Under the pieces are notes generated by a model that was given only the letters and a program-made list of their open reading frames with translations, was not told the DNA's origin and searched no databases. Both the position numbers and the translations under genes were made by a program. Below are positions 25,430 to 34,193 of a stretch of DNA of 64,000 nt, piece after piece (position 1 is the stretch's first letter; each line of letters starts with the position of its first letter). The DNA is taken from assembly GCA_022775005.1 (NCBI GenBank), contig JALFJR010000011.1, positions 1 through 64,000 of the forward strand, given 5' to 3'. Source of the stretch: Parabacteroides sp. (GTDB lineage Bacteria > Bacteroidota > Bacteroidia > Bacteroidales > Tannerellaceae).

Positions 25430-25598
25430 GCTCACGATGCCTCCCGCAAGGGCGGTGTGATGAAAAGGGAATCAGGTGAAAATCCTGGACAGACCCGCTG
25501 CTGTAAGTTCCGTGGAAATTTTCGATCATCTCTGCCACTGAGGGGTGTGGCCCTTGGGAAGGCGATCGGGAATGGGACAAGTCAGAAGACCTACCATA
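25430..25598 (+). ncRNA. Cobalamin (adenosylcobalamin-type) riboswitch
   Basis: The conserved core is clear: AAAAGGGAATCAGGTGAAAA, then CCTGGACAGACCCGCTGCTG, the B12 box-type GCCACTG at 25534-25540, GGGAAGGCG, and the closing AGTCAGAAGACCTACC near 25580-25595. These are the hallmarks of the coenzyme B12 element, which lowers expression of downstream genes when cobalamin binds. It sits between a TAnnTTTG promoter and a TonB receptor gene, in the sense orientation, about 190 bp before the ATG. Confidence 0.93.
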
Positions 25599-25789
25599 AA
25601 TAATGAATAGTTTTACTTGCTTTCGGGATATAGAGCAACGAAACTTTGGACTTCATAATTTAGGAATGGGGCATTAGGAATGAGGACTTATTCAATTCCT
25701 AAGTCCTAACTTCTCAATAGGTGAAGCTCGAAGAGCGAAGCGATTAAGTCTTTTGTTCGTCTCATTCTCCCAGAAAATAAGCAGTGATA
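25599..25789 (+). promoter_or_regulatory. Riboswitch expression platform region with hairpin
   Basis: Between the aptamer and the receptor gene a hairpin is formed by AGGACTTA (25683-25690) and TAAGTCCT (25700-25707). No T-run follows it. No ribosome-site sequestering element was identified with certainty, so the switching mechanism (attenuation or translation) is not settled. Confidence 0.45.
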
Positions 25790-28171
25790 ATGGCGAACAA
25801 AAGAGATAAGATGAGAATTTTCTTACGTATCGTATGGGTCATGTGTTGTTTGAGCTGCCTCTCTATGGTAGCGCAGACAAAGTACACCCTTTCCGGGAGG
25901 GTAATGGATGAGGGGAAAGCGCCTCTCCCTATGGCGACTATCGCCGTTGAGCATACGACATTTGGAACCTACTCGGATGAGCAGGGGCATTACCAATTGA
26001 CATTGAAAGAGGGTACCTATACGGTGGTGGTCTCCACGGTTGGTTATGAGTCGGTGAAGATGAGGGTAACGCTCCATGGCAATAAACGAAAGGATTTCCA
26101 ATTGAAGGAGAGTAGCGTCTCGCTGAATGTGGTGGAGGTGTTGGGTAAATCGAAGAGCCAACAGATTCGTGAGGGTGCCTTTGCTGTGAATGCCTTGGAT
26201 GTCAAGCCGCTGATCAATTCCGTAGGTAATTTGAATGAGATGGTGAACCGTACGACGGGTATTCGTGTGCGAGAAGAGGGTGGAGTGGGTTCTGATTTCG
26301 ACCTCTCTATCAATGGTATGTCTGGCAATTCTGTGCGTTACTTTATTGATGGTGTTCCGCTTTCGACGAAAGGTACGGGTGTTTCTTTGGCAAATTTGCC
26401 CGTGAATTTGATTGAGCGCATCGAGATTTACAAAGGGGTGGTTCCTGCCAGTTTGGGCGATGATGCCTTAGGCGGGGCAATCAATATCATCACTAATCAG
26501 AGCAAACGGAATTACTTGGATGTCTCTTATGGCATCGGCTCTTTCCATACGCATCGGGCCGATTTGAATGCGCAGTTTGTGGAGCCAAAGAGCGGATTGA
26601 TCGTGAAGCCCACCATTGGCGTGAACTATTCGAAGAATGACTATCTGATGAAAGGGGTAGAGGTGCGCAATGCCGATAAGACTGGTTTTATCACGACCGA
26701 TTGCCGCCGTTTCCATGACGATTACCTCTCGCTCTTAGGACAGTTAGAGGTGGGTGTGACCGATAAACCGTGGGCGGATGCCTTCTTTGTTTCGGGTTCT
26801 TACTCATTGGTCAATAAGGAGTTGCAGACGGGATCGGTGCAGACTTGGGTGTATGGTATGGCGGAACGCAATAGCCATGCCGCCTCCATCTCAGCTCGCT
26901 ACCAAAAGCAAGATCTGTTTGTGGAGCGCCTCTCATTGCAGGCGTTGCTCTCGCAGACGTGGGATCATTCGGAGACGATCGACACAACCTATCGCAAATA
27001 TTATTGGGATGGCACCTATATTAACGGTTCGTTCAGTGAGATACGTGGACGAGGTCGCTCATGGCGTCATTATGAGCGCCCGCTGACGATGTCGAGGGTG
27101 AATCTGACGTATGCCCTGAATGATAAACATGCCTTTAGCCTCAACTATCTGTTGAATCGGACAGGCAATAAGCAATCGGATGAGGTGGATGAGACCTATG
27201 TGCCGACGAACGATGCGTTGGTGAAGCATGTGATCGGACTCTCCTATACGCAGTCGTTCCTGTCGGATCGGCTGAATAATGTCTTTTTCCTCAAAGACTA
27301 TGTCAATCACTTAAAGGTAGAGCAGACGGAGCTTTCCTCCATCACGGGATCTGCTACGGTCAAACCGAGCGATACACATCTCTATTGGGGAGGTGGCTTA
27401 GGCTCACGGTTTACGTGGAAACCTTGGTCGTCATGGAAGCTCTCGTATGAGCATAGTGTACGTCTGCCACTCTCCCAAGAGCTGTTGGGTAACGGTGCGA
27501 CCATCTATCCCAACGTGGCGTTGCAACCCGAGCGCAGTGATAATTTCAATTTGGGCTTGTATGGCACGATCCGCATGGCTCCTGGTCATGTGCTCTACTA
27601 CGAGGGGAGTGGCTTCCTACGCTTGGTGGATGATTACATCCAGGCGACGGTCTCCCAGCAGGAGGGTATGATGCAATACGAGAATGTGGATGCGGTGCAT
27701 ATCAAAGGCGTGGAAGGCGAGGTGCGTTACGATTGGTCGGACAAGCTGCATCTGATGGTCAATGCCAGCTATCAAGACGCTCGGGATCAACGACGCTACA
27801 AACAGGATGGCAAGCCCTCCGTGACTTATCACAACCGTACGCCCAATAAACCGTGGTCGTTCATCAATGCGGAAGCCTCCTATACCTTCAAGAATATGTG
27901 GTTGCCTTCTGATCGCCTTCGGTTAAGCTATGAGTATCAGTGGGTGCATTGGTTCTACCTGACGTGGGAGGCATACGGCTCCTCCAAGACGAAGGCTCGT
28001 GTACCGACCCAGAATCTTTCCAACGTCGGGTTGCTCTATTCTTGGAAGGATGGGCGTTACAACTTCTCGTTGCAATGCACCAACCTGTTTGACAAGATGG
28101 CCTACGACAATTATATGCTGCAAAAGCCGGGTCGTGCCTTTTTTGCGAAGTTCAGACTATTCATTCAATAA
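25790..28171 (+). CDS. TonB-dependent outer membrane receptor, cobalamin-regulated (BtuB/XusA-like)
   Basis: About 793 residues. A GTG at 25784, an ATG at 25790 and an ATG at 25811 are all in frame; the last directly precedes the signal peptide (MRIFLRIVWVMCCLS) and may be the true start. After the signal come a carboxypeptidase-regulatory-like beta domain at about 33-115 (SGRVMDEGKAPLPMATIAV), a plug domain at about 120-230 with IERIEIYKGVVPASLGDDALGGAINI, and a 22-strand barrel to the C-terminus. The riboswitch points to uptake of cobalamin or a related corrinoid. The downstream DUF4374 lipoprotein is 10 bp away and is the family that partners xenosiderophore receptor XusA, so the pair is XusAB-like under B12 control. 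Confidence 0.9.
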   Translation: MANKRDKMRIFLRIVWVMCCLSCLSMVAQTKYTLSGRVMDEGKAPLPMATIAVEHTTFGTYSDEQGHYQLTLKEGTYTVVVSTVGYESVKMRVTLHGNKRKDFQLKESSVSLNVVEVLGKSKSQQIREGAFAVNALDVKPLINSVGNLNEMVNRTTGIRVREEGGVGSDFDLSINGMSGNSVRYFIDGVPLSTKGTGVSLANLPVNLIERIEIYKGVVPASLGDDALGGAINIITNQSKRNYLDVSYGIGSFHTHRADLNAQFVEPKSGLIVKPTIGVNYSKNDYLMKGVEVRNADKTGFITTDCRRFHDDYLSLLGQLEVGVTDKPWADAFFVSGSYSLVNKELQTGSVQTWVYGMAERNSHAASISARYQKQDLFVERLSLQALLSQTWDHSETIDTTYRKYYWDGTYINGSFSEIRGRGRSWRHYERPLTMSRVNLTYALNDKHAFSLNYLLNRTGNKQSDEVDETYVPTNDALVKHVIGLSYTQSFLSDRLNNVFFLKDYVNHLKVEQTELSSITGSATVKPSDTHLYWGGGLGSRFTWKPWSSWKLSYEHSVRLPLSQELLGNGATIYPNVALQPERSDNFNLGLYGTIRMAPGHVLYYEGSGFLRLVDDYIQATVSQQEGMMQYENVDAVHIKGVEGEVRYDWSDKLHLMVNASYQDARDQRRYKQDGKPSVTYHNRTPNKPWSFINAEASYTFKNMWLPSDRLRLSYEYQWVHWFYLTWEAYGSSKTKARVPTQNLSNVGLLYSWKDGRYNFSLQCTNLFDKMAYDNYMLQKPGRAFFAKFRLFIQ

Positions 28172-28181
28172 ATCAAAAAAT

Positions 28182-29534
28182 ATGAAAGTATTAAAGTTAA
28201 TGATGAGTGCCTTTATGGCCTCTTGTATGGCCGTTGCGTTTACGGCCTGTTCAGACGATGATCCTGTGGTGACTCCACCTGTGACTCCCGAAGAGCCTGA
28301 GCAACCAGTGACTCCTGAGGAACCGGAACCAACCCCCACAGCTACTTACCATTTTGATCTCTTTGTTTGTGCGGTAAAACATGGTGGTATGTCGCAGAAT
28401 AAGAATGGTACGTTCGTGCGCAGTGTGAGTGCATTGACCTCCGATCAACCGATGGTGGATTTTACTGGTAAAGGTCTGGATATTACGCAGGATTATACGA
28501 TGGAGAGCATCGTGAAGGGCAAGTATTATTATCAAGTACCGCAGTCTCCGGCTGATCGGTTCGTGAAATTCCAGATTGTGAAGGATGCAGATGGTGATGA
28601 GATCGCACAGAAGATTGCAGAGGTTCCTTTCTTGGGCAATACCTATTTTGCTCGTAAATACACCCACGCATGGTTGGATGACGCTACGCTGGTGGTGGTC
28701 GGTACCGACTCTGATCACAAGATTGTTTATTGGTCCAAGCTGAACGATGGTGGTGAGTCGTTGAGTATCGCAGCTGAGGGAACGTTGGATATCCCAATGC
28801 CAGAAGGAGCCTCTGCGCTTTCTACCTCAGGTATCTTGACCTATCGGCAGACAGATGGCAAACTGTTCTATTTCTACAATGGCAAGATTGCCGCAGGTTT
28901 GACGGAGTCTGCTACTTCTACGTTCCATGTGGCCGTGATTGATCCGGTTACGATGCAGGTGCAGGAGATTCACGATGTGGATCCCGCTTTAGCTGAGGAA
29001 TGTGCCGCCAGTGCCTATGGCGAGTTGATGCAGAACACGGTGATGTATGATGAGAGTGGCAACCTCTATATGGCTTGCTTAAAGACCATCAATGGCGATG
29101 AGACGGGTGTGCTGCTGCGTATGGATGCGGACAAGACCACTTTTGATACCGCCTACAATGGTTTCCCAAATCCAGAGGGTAAATTGCTGACCATTCAGTA
29201 TTTGGCGAATGGCAAGGCATTGGCTTATTCTCGTGACAACAGCAAAGGTGTGAAGATTGATAGTGTTAGCCACTTCTATACAATCATCGACTTGGCTACC
29301 GGCGAACGGAAGCGGGTGAGCTGTTCAGGCGTTGATCTGCCCTATTGTGGAGGTCGCTTCTCGCAACGTAGTGTGGTTGTAGGTGATAAGGCCTATATCG
29401 GTTGTACGGAAGGTGAAGGTGAGACGGATAATCCTCGCATCTATATCTACGATATTCCGACGGGTGAAGTGACTATGGGTCTTCAGCTCTCGAAAGGTTT
29501 CTGTTTCGATATCCTTCGGGTGATTGAAGATTAA
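28182..29534 (+). CDS. DUF4374 surface lipoprotein (XusB-like)
   Basis: The start is the ATG at 28182, ten bases after the receptor stop; a longer frame upstream runs inside the receptor gene. The 450-residue product has a lipoprotein signal with Cys23 (FTACSDDD). The acidic residues right after the cysteine fit the Bacteroidetes signal that sends lipoproteins to the cell surface. A Pro/Glu/Thr-rich linker (TPEEPEQPVTPEEPEP) follows, then a domain of the DUF4374 family, whose member XusB of Bacteroides is a beta-propeller that captures siderophores for the receptor XusA. No PepSY-type third gene (XusC) follows. Position after a cobalamin riboswitch suggests capture of a corrinoid, in the way unrelated BtuG does. 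Confidence 0.88.
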   Translation: MKVLKLMMSAFMASCMAVAFTACSDDDPVVTPPVTPEEPEQPVTPEEPEPTPTATYHFDLFVCAVKHGGMSQNKNGTFVRSVSALTSDQPMVDFTGKGLDITQDYTMESIVKGKYYYQVPQSPADRFVKFQIVKDADGDEIAQKIAEVPFLGNTYFARKYTHAWLDDATLVVVGTDSDHKIVYWSKLNDGGESLSIAAEGTLDIPMPEGASALSTSGILTYRQTDGKLFYFYNGKIAAGLTESATSTFHVAVIDPVTMQVQEIHDVDPALAEECAASAYGELMQNTVMYDESGNLYMACLKTINGDETGVLLRMDADKTTFDTAYNGFPNPEGKLLTIQYLANGKALAYSRDNSKGVKIDSVSHFYTIIDLATGERKRVSCSGVDLPYCGGRFSQRSVVVGDKAYIGCTEGEGETDNPRIYIYDIPTGEVTMGLQLSKGFCFDILRVIED

Positions 29535-29540
29535 ATAAAA

Positions 29541-29573
29541 AGTAGAGACGTAGCATCATGCTACGTCTCTACT
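29541..29573. terminator. Perfect 33-nt palindrome between convergent genes
   Basis: Arms AGTAGAGACGTAGCAT and ATGCTACGTCTCTACT (16 bp each) are perfectly complementary around a single C. It sits 7 bp after the DUF4374 stop and 18 bp before the stop of the opposite gene, so it may end transcription from both sides. There are A residues before it but no T-run after, and the GTAGAGACG core resembles repetitive palindromes of Bacteroidetes genomes, so a dispersed repeat is the other reading. Confidence 0.7.
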
Positions 29574-29590
29574 ACAATGATTTCAGAATA

Positions 29591-30019
29591 CTATTCCTCG
29601 TTTTGTTCTGCTGCGGGAGCCTCCTCAGTCGGTGTGAACTCCGTGATACCAGCCTTGACCAAAATATTATACCAAGAGATTAATTTGCGAATATCGCTCG
29701 GATAGACACGGTCGCGATCGTAGTTGGGCAATACTTCAGCTAAATAGTTTCGTAACTCCTCCGTAGAAGCCTTGGAGGGAGAGAGGGCTGTCGGATTGCC
29801 ATTTTCCTTATTCTTCATGTTGGTGAGTACTTCATGCAAAGGCACTTCTGTGTCGGTGGTATACATGGCGATATCTCCTAATGAGATTACCTTATCCTTA
29901 GCGTAAGCCGGTACTCTCCGCTTGTCTGCAAGTGATTCCACGATCAGTATATTCTTCGCATGGGATACCAGCTTATATAATCCTGGTTTTCCTGTAATAG
30001 ACAAAATCGTCTTCAACAT
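29591..30019 (-). CDS. DUF5606 protein
   Basis: The 142-residue cytosolic protein fits the Bacteroidetes family DUF5606: it starts MLKTILSITGKPGLYKLVSHA with a small beta-rich N-terminal part, has a helical middle (LRNYLAEVLPNYDRDRVYPSDIRKLISWYNIL) and ends in an acidic Glu/Ala tail. The function is unknown. It is the last gene of a leftward run with coaE, the YbbR-like gene, yajC and nusB, an order that recurs in Bacteroidales, with 99 bp between it and coaE. The converging palindrome at 29541-29573 probably marks the end of the operon. Confidence 0.85.
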   Translation of the reverse strand: MLKTILSITGKPGLYKLVSHAKNILIVESLADKRRVPAYAKDKVISLGDIAMYTTDTEVPLHEVLTNMKNKENGNPTALSPSKASTEELRNYLAEVLPNYDRDRVYPSDIRKLISWYNILVKAGITEFTPTEEAPAAEQNEE

Positions 30020-30118
30020 AGCTTTCTTTTTCTTTCTTTGATGTTTAGTAAAATATGTTTATGTGATATCTGAGGTGCAAATGTAACACAAACTGTTTGA
30101 AAAAGCAGACAGAGAAAC

Positions 30119-30721
30119 TTAAAAAGTCTTGCTGTTATCCTGTAGTTGGGCTATAAATCTCGTGACTTGTGGAATAAGCGGTTGTAGATTATCGTTGTAG
30201 ATCAGGTGATTGGCCAACTTTCGCTTTTCCTCATCCGCCATTTGACTCTCGATGCGTTGTATGATCGTCTCTTTGGAGGCAGCGTCACGTGCTGTAGCTC
30301 GTTCGATACGCAATGTTTTAGGGGCATAGACCATGAGGTGGGTATCTACCTCCTTGTCGAAGCCAGACTCAAAGAGAATGGCACTCTCGATGGCGCAAAG
30401 AGGGGTAGTTTGTTGTGCGGTCCATGCCCTAAAATGATGTTTAACCTCTGGATGAATGATGCCATTCACGATGCGTAGTTGCGCTGGATCTTGAAAGATC
30501 TTCGCCGCCAAGAGCGGTTTGTTCAGGCCTTCTGGGGTGTAGATGGCCTCTCCATAATGGGCAATGAGTTGTTTGCGAATCGTCTCTGACTGGTTAGTGA
30601 GTAGCTTACTCTCCTCGTCAGCGATATAGACGGGAACCCCAAAAAGACGAAACAGGGTGGCTACAACAGACTTTCCACTACCAATTCCTCCCGTGATGCC
30701 TATTTTAATCATAATGTTCAT
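30119..30721 (-). CDS. coaE: Dephospho-CoA kinase
   Basis: The 200-residue enzyme phosphorylates dephospho-CoA in the last step of coenzyme A synthesis. The P-loop GITGGIGSGKS is at residues 8-18, followed by the family's YIADEESK (residues 32-39) and the lid-region QRIESQMADEEKRKLANHLIYN pattern near 158-180. Its start overlaps the end of the YbbR-like gene by 17 bp if the ATG at 30721 is used; the next in-frame ATG, at 30712 (MIKIG), reduces the overlap to 8 bp. Either way translation is likely coupled. Confidence 0.95.
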   Translation of the reverse strand: MNIMIKIGITGGIGSGKSVVATLFRLFGVPVYIADEESKLLTNQSETIRKQLIAHYGEAIYTPEGLNKPLLAAKIFQDPAQLRIVNGIIHPEVKHHFRAWTAQQTTPLCAIESAILFESGFDKEVDTHLMVYAPKTLRIERATARDAASKETIIQRIESQMADEEKRKLANHLIYNDNLQPLIPQVTRFIAQLQDNSKTF

Positions 30722-31715
30722 TGTGCTCTAATAAAAACTCCACTTGGGTGGGAAGGAGGGTAGGGGTATGTACCCATTCTGGCTTACGGGTCAGGTGTAC
30801 GTAACAGGAGCCAGAGGCATTCTGTTCCAACTCGTTGTAGTCGATCGTGATCTCAAATTGTGATTCTGACAAAGCCTTGAATCGAGAGAGAGGAACGCTA
30901 CAGGTCACGGTGACCTCTGAAGGGAATAGGCGCACTTTGTAATGGTGAGGCACTCCCTTGCAGATAATGGGGATGTTCAAACTCTTCTCTGTGTATTCCT
31001 CAATGGGCAGGGTGACTGTCACCGTAGTAGGAACCAGGTTGACACCGGCAATGGGGCGTAACGCCACGGTACGTTGCACGGTTTTGTTGCCCTTCTTTAC
31101 CTCCGTGAATTGGGTCAATGCCTCCTGCAAGGTGTCAAGTGCGGCAGCGGAGGCGTAGGCATCCACTACGCTGGGTTCAATCTGAATCTCTCCAGCCAAT
31201 TGAAAGCCTGTGATAAATTGAATGTCACCATCAAACTTGACAGGTAACGGTTTATGCTTTCGTTGACTAAAGGAGGCCTCTATATGTTGCGGTTCAAATT
31301 CGATCAGGGAGGTTGTTGCAAGTAGCTGTTTTTGGATGTCATTCTCAATTTGCTTCTTGCTGAAATGGAGAACACCCTGCTTCTCTTTGTTATCCAACTT
31401 AACCTCTATGGGAAGTAAAGTACGTCCAAGTGTATAGTTAAGTAAGACGCTACCTTTGTCTTTTACTTTGGCCATAATCTGTTGAGGTATTTCTTCGTCA
31501 AAAGCAATGTCCGCAGGTAACTCTTTATATTTTACGGGAAATGTCAACGAAATCTCATATTCCTGTTGCAGACTTTGGAGTAACCAGAAGCCAAATGCGA
31601 GGAGTACGAAAAAGAAAAAGACCAAGGCCTCTTTCCATTGATCTCCATGGAAATAAGCCTTAGTCTGTTTATTCAACGACTTGACGGATTGAGATAAATG
31701 CTCTATATGGGACAT
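30705..31715 (-). CDS. YbbR-like (CdaR-type) membrane-anchored protein
   Basis: The 336-residue protein has a single membrane segment near residues 29-46 (ALVFFFFVLLAFGFWLL), a short cytosolic N-terminus and a large outside region with YbbR-like beta repeats of about 80 residues each, such as LTFPVKYKELPADIAFDEEI. In Firmicutes YbbR proteins (CdaR) regulate diadenylate cyclase; in Bacteroidales no such partner is adjacent and the role is not known. It is 22 bp after yajC and overlaps coaE, within the nusB-yajC-ybbR-coaE order common in the class. Confidence 0.82.
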   Translation of the reverse strand: MSHIEHLSQSVKSLNKQTKAYFHGDQWKEALVFFFFVLLAFGFWLLQSLQQEYEISLTFPVKYKELPADIAFDEEIPQQIMAKVKDKGSVLLNYTLGRTLLPIEVKLDNKEKQGVLHFSKKQIENDIQKQLLATTSLIEFEPQHIEASFSQRKHKPLPVKFDGDIQFITGFQLAGEIQIEPSVVDAYASAAALDTLQEALTQFTEVKKGNKTVQRTVALRPIAGVNLVPTTVTVTLPIEEYTEKSLNIPIICKGVPHHYKVRLFPSEVTVTCSVPLSRFKALSESQFEITIDYNELEQNASGSCYVHLTRKPEWVHTPTLLPTQVEFLLEHNEHYD

Positions 31716-31737
31716 ACGTCAAAGTCTTTTTTCTCGT

Positions 31738-32055
31738 TTATTTCTGCTGTTGGGCAGCATCTTCAGCCGAAGCAAAAATAGAGGTTTTATCCACACGAAT
31801 GATCACTCCATTTGCTACTTCAATCATCATATAGATGTCTCCAATTTCACGGATTCTGCCATAGATACCACCAGCGGTGATTACCTTGTCTCCAGTTTTC
31901 AGAGCTTCGCGCGCTTTCTGAATTTCTTTTTGCTTTTTCTGTTGCGGACGGATCATGAAAAAATAGAAGATCGCTACGATAACGACCATCATCACGATGC
32001 CTGACCATTGGCTACCATCGGCTGCGGTTTGCAGTAAAATGCTAAGTAAGTTCAT
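31738..32055 (-). CDS. yajC: Preprotein translocase auxiliary subunit YajC
   Basis: The 105-residue protein has one membrane helix at about 20-38 (GIVMMVVIVAIFYFFMIRPQ) directly followed by the family's basic motif RPQQKKQKEIQKAREALK and the TGDKVITAGGIYGRI block. It associates with SecDF and SecYEG in the inner membrane. Length and motif order are normal. It lies 49 bp after nusB and 22 bp before the YbbR-like gene. Confidence 0.95.
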   Translation of the reverse strand: MNLLSILLQTAADGSQWSGIVMMVVIVAIFYFFMIRPQQKKQKEIQKAREALKTGDKVITAGGIYGRIREIGDIYMMIEVANGVIIRVDKTSIFASAEDAAQQQK

Positions 32056-32104
32056 GTCTTAAAAATCTCGTTTTTATATTGTTGATGTTACTGGTTCTCG
32101 TTGA

Positions 32105-33031
32105 TTATTCTTTTAGCAGTTTGTGATCTCTTTTGGCATCACGAATGATAGCTTCAAGAATTGCGTTGATAAATGGTACCTTTTTGGGAGAGCTATAATA
32201 TTTGGCGATTTCAATGTATTCATTCATGCTGATGCTGGTATGAATTGTAGGGAAGGCAAAAATCTCCGCCAAGGCAATTTGCAGGATTACCATGTCAATG
32301 TGAGCAATACGATCTGCTTCCCAATTGGTCAAATATCGTCCAATTAGCTCTCGATACTCTTCTTTTTTTAGGAAGGTCTGACGCAAAAGCTTGATGGCAA
32401 AGGTGCGGTCCTCTTCCCCTTTGAACATCGGCTGTAATGCAGAAGTGGCAGGCTGTGTCTCCTTGAAACGTTTGATGGTTTTGAGTACGAATGACTCAAT
32501 GATCTCTACATCATCATTCCAGAAGATACTTTTGTCTTCCAAGTGCTCTTCAATCATTTCATTGTCGCAAATTAGCTGCTTGAAAGCTTTAGCCCAAAAT
32601 TGAAGATCATGTTCGTAACTATCTTCCTCGGCTTCCAGGTATTCAGCATACAAGTCAGAGCTTAAGATCAGCTCTAACACCCGTTTCACGAAATCCTCGT
32701 CGTTGTCCCAGGATATACCGTTCTCTTTGATCAATTGCCAAAAGCCTTTATCGGCAGCTAACTGAGCTATTACCCGGTTGTTGACAAAACGCATATTAGG
32801 ATTCAACTCCTCTTGGGTAGGGATATATTTCTCTTTCTTTGTCTCTATGATCTGACTCTGCAGATGAGTTACCTCTATGAGTAATAGTAAGAAGGAAAGA
32901 TACAATTCGTACGATTTTTTCAGGCTGAATTGCAAGTCGTTTTCTGCAGACTGTAAGTTGCCATTCCCATTTTGATAATAGGCGTAAACTATCTGTAAGA
33001 CTTTAATGCGGATTAAAATTCGATTGACCAT
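32105..33031 (-). CDS. nusB: Transcription antitermination factor NusB, long Bacteroidetes form
   Basis: At 308 residues it is about twice the length of E. coli NusB, as usual in Bacteroidetes. The C-terminal third carries the NusB fold signature: LIGRYLTNWEADRIAHIDMVILQIALAEIF near residue 230 and the helix SMNEYIEIAKYYSSPKKVPFINAILEAI near 268. The N-terminal helices (RIKVLQIVYAYYQNGNGN) are the family's opening. NusB with NusE binds boxA RNA in rRNA antitermination. It is the first gene of the leftward run ending with the DUF5606 gene, and a ferredoxin gene lies 126 bp upstream. Confidence 0.9.
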   Translation of the reverse strand: MVNRILIRIKVLQIVYAYYQNGNGNLQSAENDLQFSLKKSYELYLSFLLLLIEVTHLQSQIIETKKEKYIPTQEELNPNMRFVNNRVIAQLAADKGFWQLIKENGISWDNDEDFVKRVLELILSSDLYAEYLEAEEDSYEHDLQFWAKAFKQLICDNEMIEEHLEDKSIFWNDDVEIIESFVLKTIKRFKETQPATSALQPMFKGEEDRTFAIKLLRQTFLKKEEYRELIGRYLTNWEADRIAHIDMVILQIALAEIFAFPTIHTSISMNEYIEIAKYYSSPKKVPFINAILEAIIRDAKRDHKLLKE

Positions 33032-33157
33032 TGTTTTGAAGATCGTTTGTTTCTGTGAGTGTCAAAATGAAAACAACGGGCCACGCTCCGACGAGGGAGG
33101 TGGCTCGTTATGCCTCAGGGTCTCACTTTTGAGTGATTATCCTTAGGTTTGTGCGGA

Positions 33158-33328
33158 TTACTCAGCAGGGTGGATAGCGCCTGTCGGACATGCGTCAGCG
33201 CAAGTTCCACAATCAGCACACATCTCAGGGTCGATATGATACTTGTCACCCTCAGAAATTGCTCCTACCGGACACTCGTCGATACAAGTACCGCAAGCAA
33301 TACAATCATCACTAATTACGTAAGCCAT
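33158..33328 (-). CDS. Ferredoxin with two 4Fe-4S clusters (56 residues)
   Basis: The reading frame from ATG 33328 gives a 56-residue protein with two complete cluster motifs: CIACGTCIDECP at residues 9-20 and CADCGTCADACP at 37-48, the typical CxxCxxCxxxCP pattern. It is a soluble low-potential electron carrier, in anaerobes linked to pyruvate:ferredoxin oxidoreductase and similar enzymes. It lies alone between nusB and the divergent porT gene and is likely transcribed by itself. This gene is easy to miss because of its size. Confidence 0.95.
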   Translation of the reverse strand: MAYVISDDCIACGTCIDECPVGAISEGDKYHIDPEMCADCGTCADACPTGAIHPAE

Positions 33329-33488
33329 TTTTTTACAGTTTAAAAATTGATAACTCTATTAGTTAGTTGGTGCAAATGTAGAGTTTTCTTTCTATTTAAA
33401 AAATATCTGCCAGCTATTTTTATGCAAAAAACCACTTTTTGGCAATAACTTCGCTCCACTTACGTTATTATCCAAAATATAGACTGAC

Positions 33489-34193
33489 TTGAGACAATTT
33501 GTACTGATATTAGGTTGTATCTTTTGCCTTACGAGCTGGAACGTGATGGCGCAGCGTGAGCGTGTGAAAAACCAGCCGTATGCCGACATGAAGTGGTTTC
33601 ATTTAGGATTCCATGTGGGTCTTCATACCCAAGATCTTATCTTGACTCATTCTGGTATGACTACCGATGGCGAGACTTGGTTCGCAGAGATCCCTTCTTA
33701 TTCCCCGGGTTTTAGTGTGGGTGTGATAGGTGATCTTTACCTGAATACCTTTTTGAATCTGCGTTTTACTCCTACCATCCATTTTGGCGATAAAAAGTTC
33801 CTTTTCCGGGAGCAATCTACAGGGGAGGAGTTTACTACTAACGTGCGTTCTAGTTACTTGAATTTCCCAATCGATTTAAAATACACAGCCTTGAGACTTA
33901 ATAATTACCGTCCCTATATTCTTGCTGGTGCCTATGGTTCACTGGACATTGGCCGTAAGAAAGGAAATCCTTTGTTGTTGAAAAGCACGGATTTTGGTTT
34001 GGAGTTTGGTATTGGATGCGATCTCTATCTGCCTTTCTTTAAGCTCTGCCCCGAGTTGAAGTTCTGTTTCGGTTTGGTGGATTTAATAGAAAAAGATCGT
34101 CCGGACCTTGTGGACCAGACGACCCTAAAATATACGCAAGCGCTTTCTAAAGCGACTTCGCGTATGATTGTGCTTACGTTTAATTTCGAATAA
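33489..34193 (+). CDS. porT: PorT-family outer membrane protein (type IX secretion)
   Basis: The 234-residue protein has a signal peptide (QFVLILGCIFCLTSWNVMAQ) and a small beta-barrel with the pattern of PorT: HLGFHVGLHTQDL after the signal, then YLNFPIDLKYTALRLNNYRPYILAGA and a last strand ending in F-N-F-E. PorT is needed for type IX secretion in Porphyromonas gingivalis. The start is TTG at 33489, since a TAG stop lies three codons upstream in frame and no ATG precedes the signal peptide. The gene stands alone and converges on cdsA with a 14-bp overlap of the 3' ends. With sprA at the left edge it shows a T9SS in this organism. Confidence 0.85.
   Translation: MRQFVLILGCIFCLTSWNVMAQRERVKNQPYADMKWFHLGFHVGLHTQDLILTHSGMTTDGETWFAEIPSYSPGFSVGVIGDLYLNTFLNLRFTPTIHFGDKKFLFREQSTGEEFTTNVRSSYLNFPIDLKYTALRLNNYRPYILAGAYGSLDIGRKKGNPLLLKSTDFGLEFGIGCDLYLPFFKLCPELKFCFGLVDLIEKDRPDLVDQTTLKYTQALSKATSRMIVLTFNFE

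Noticed and set aside
25331..25435. N-terminal extension of the metallophosphoesterase
   Set aside because: It precedes a clear lipoprotein signal that starts at ATG 25330, so the extension is not translated.
25415..25603. 62-residue frame across the riboswitch
   Set aside because: The DNA is explained by the conserved cobalamin aptamer.
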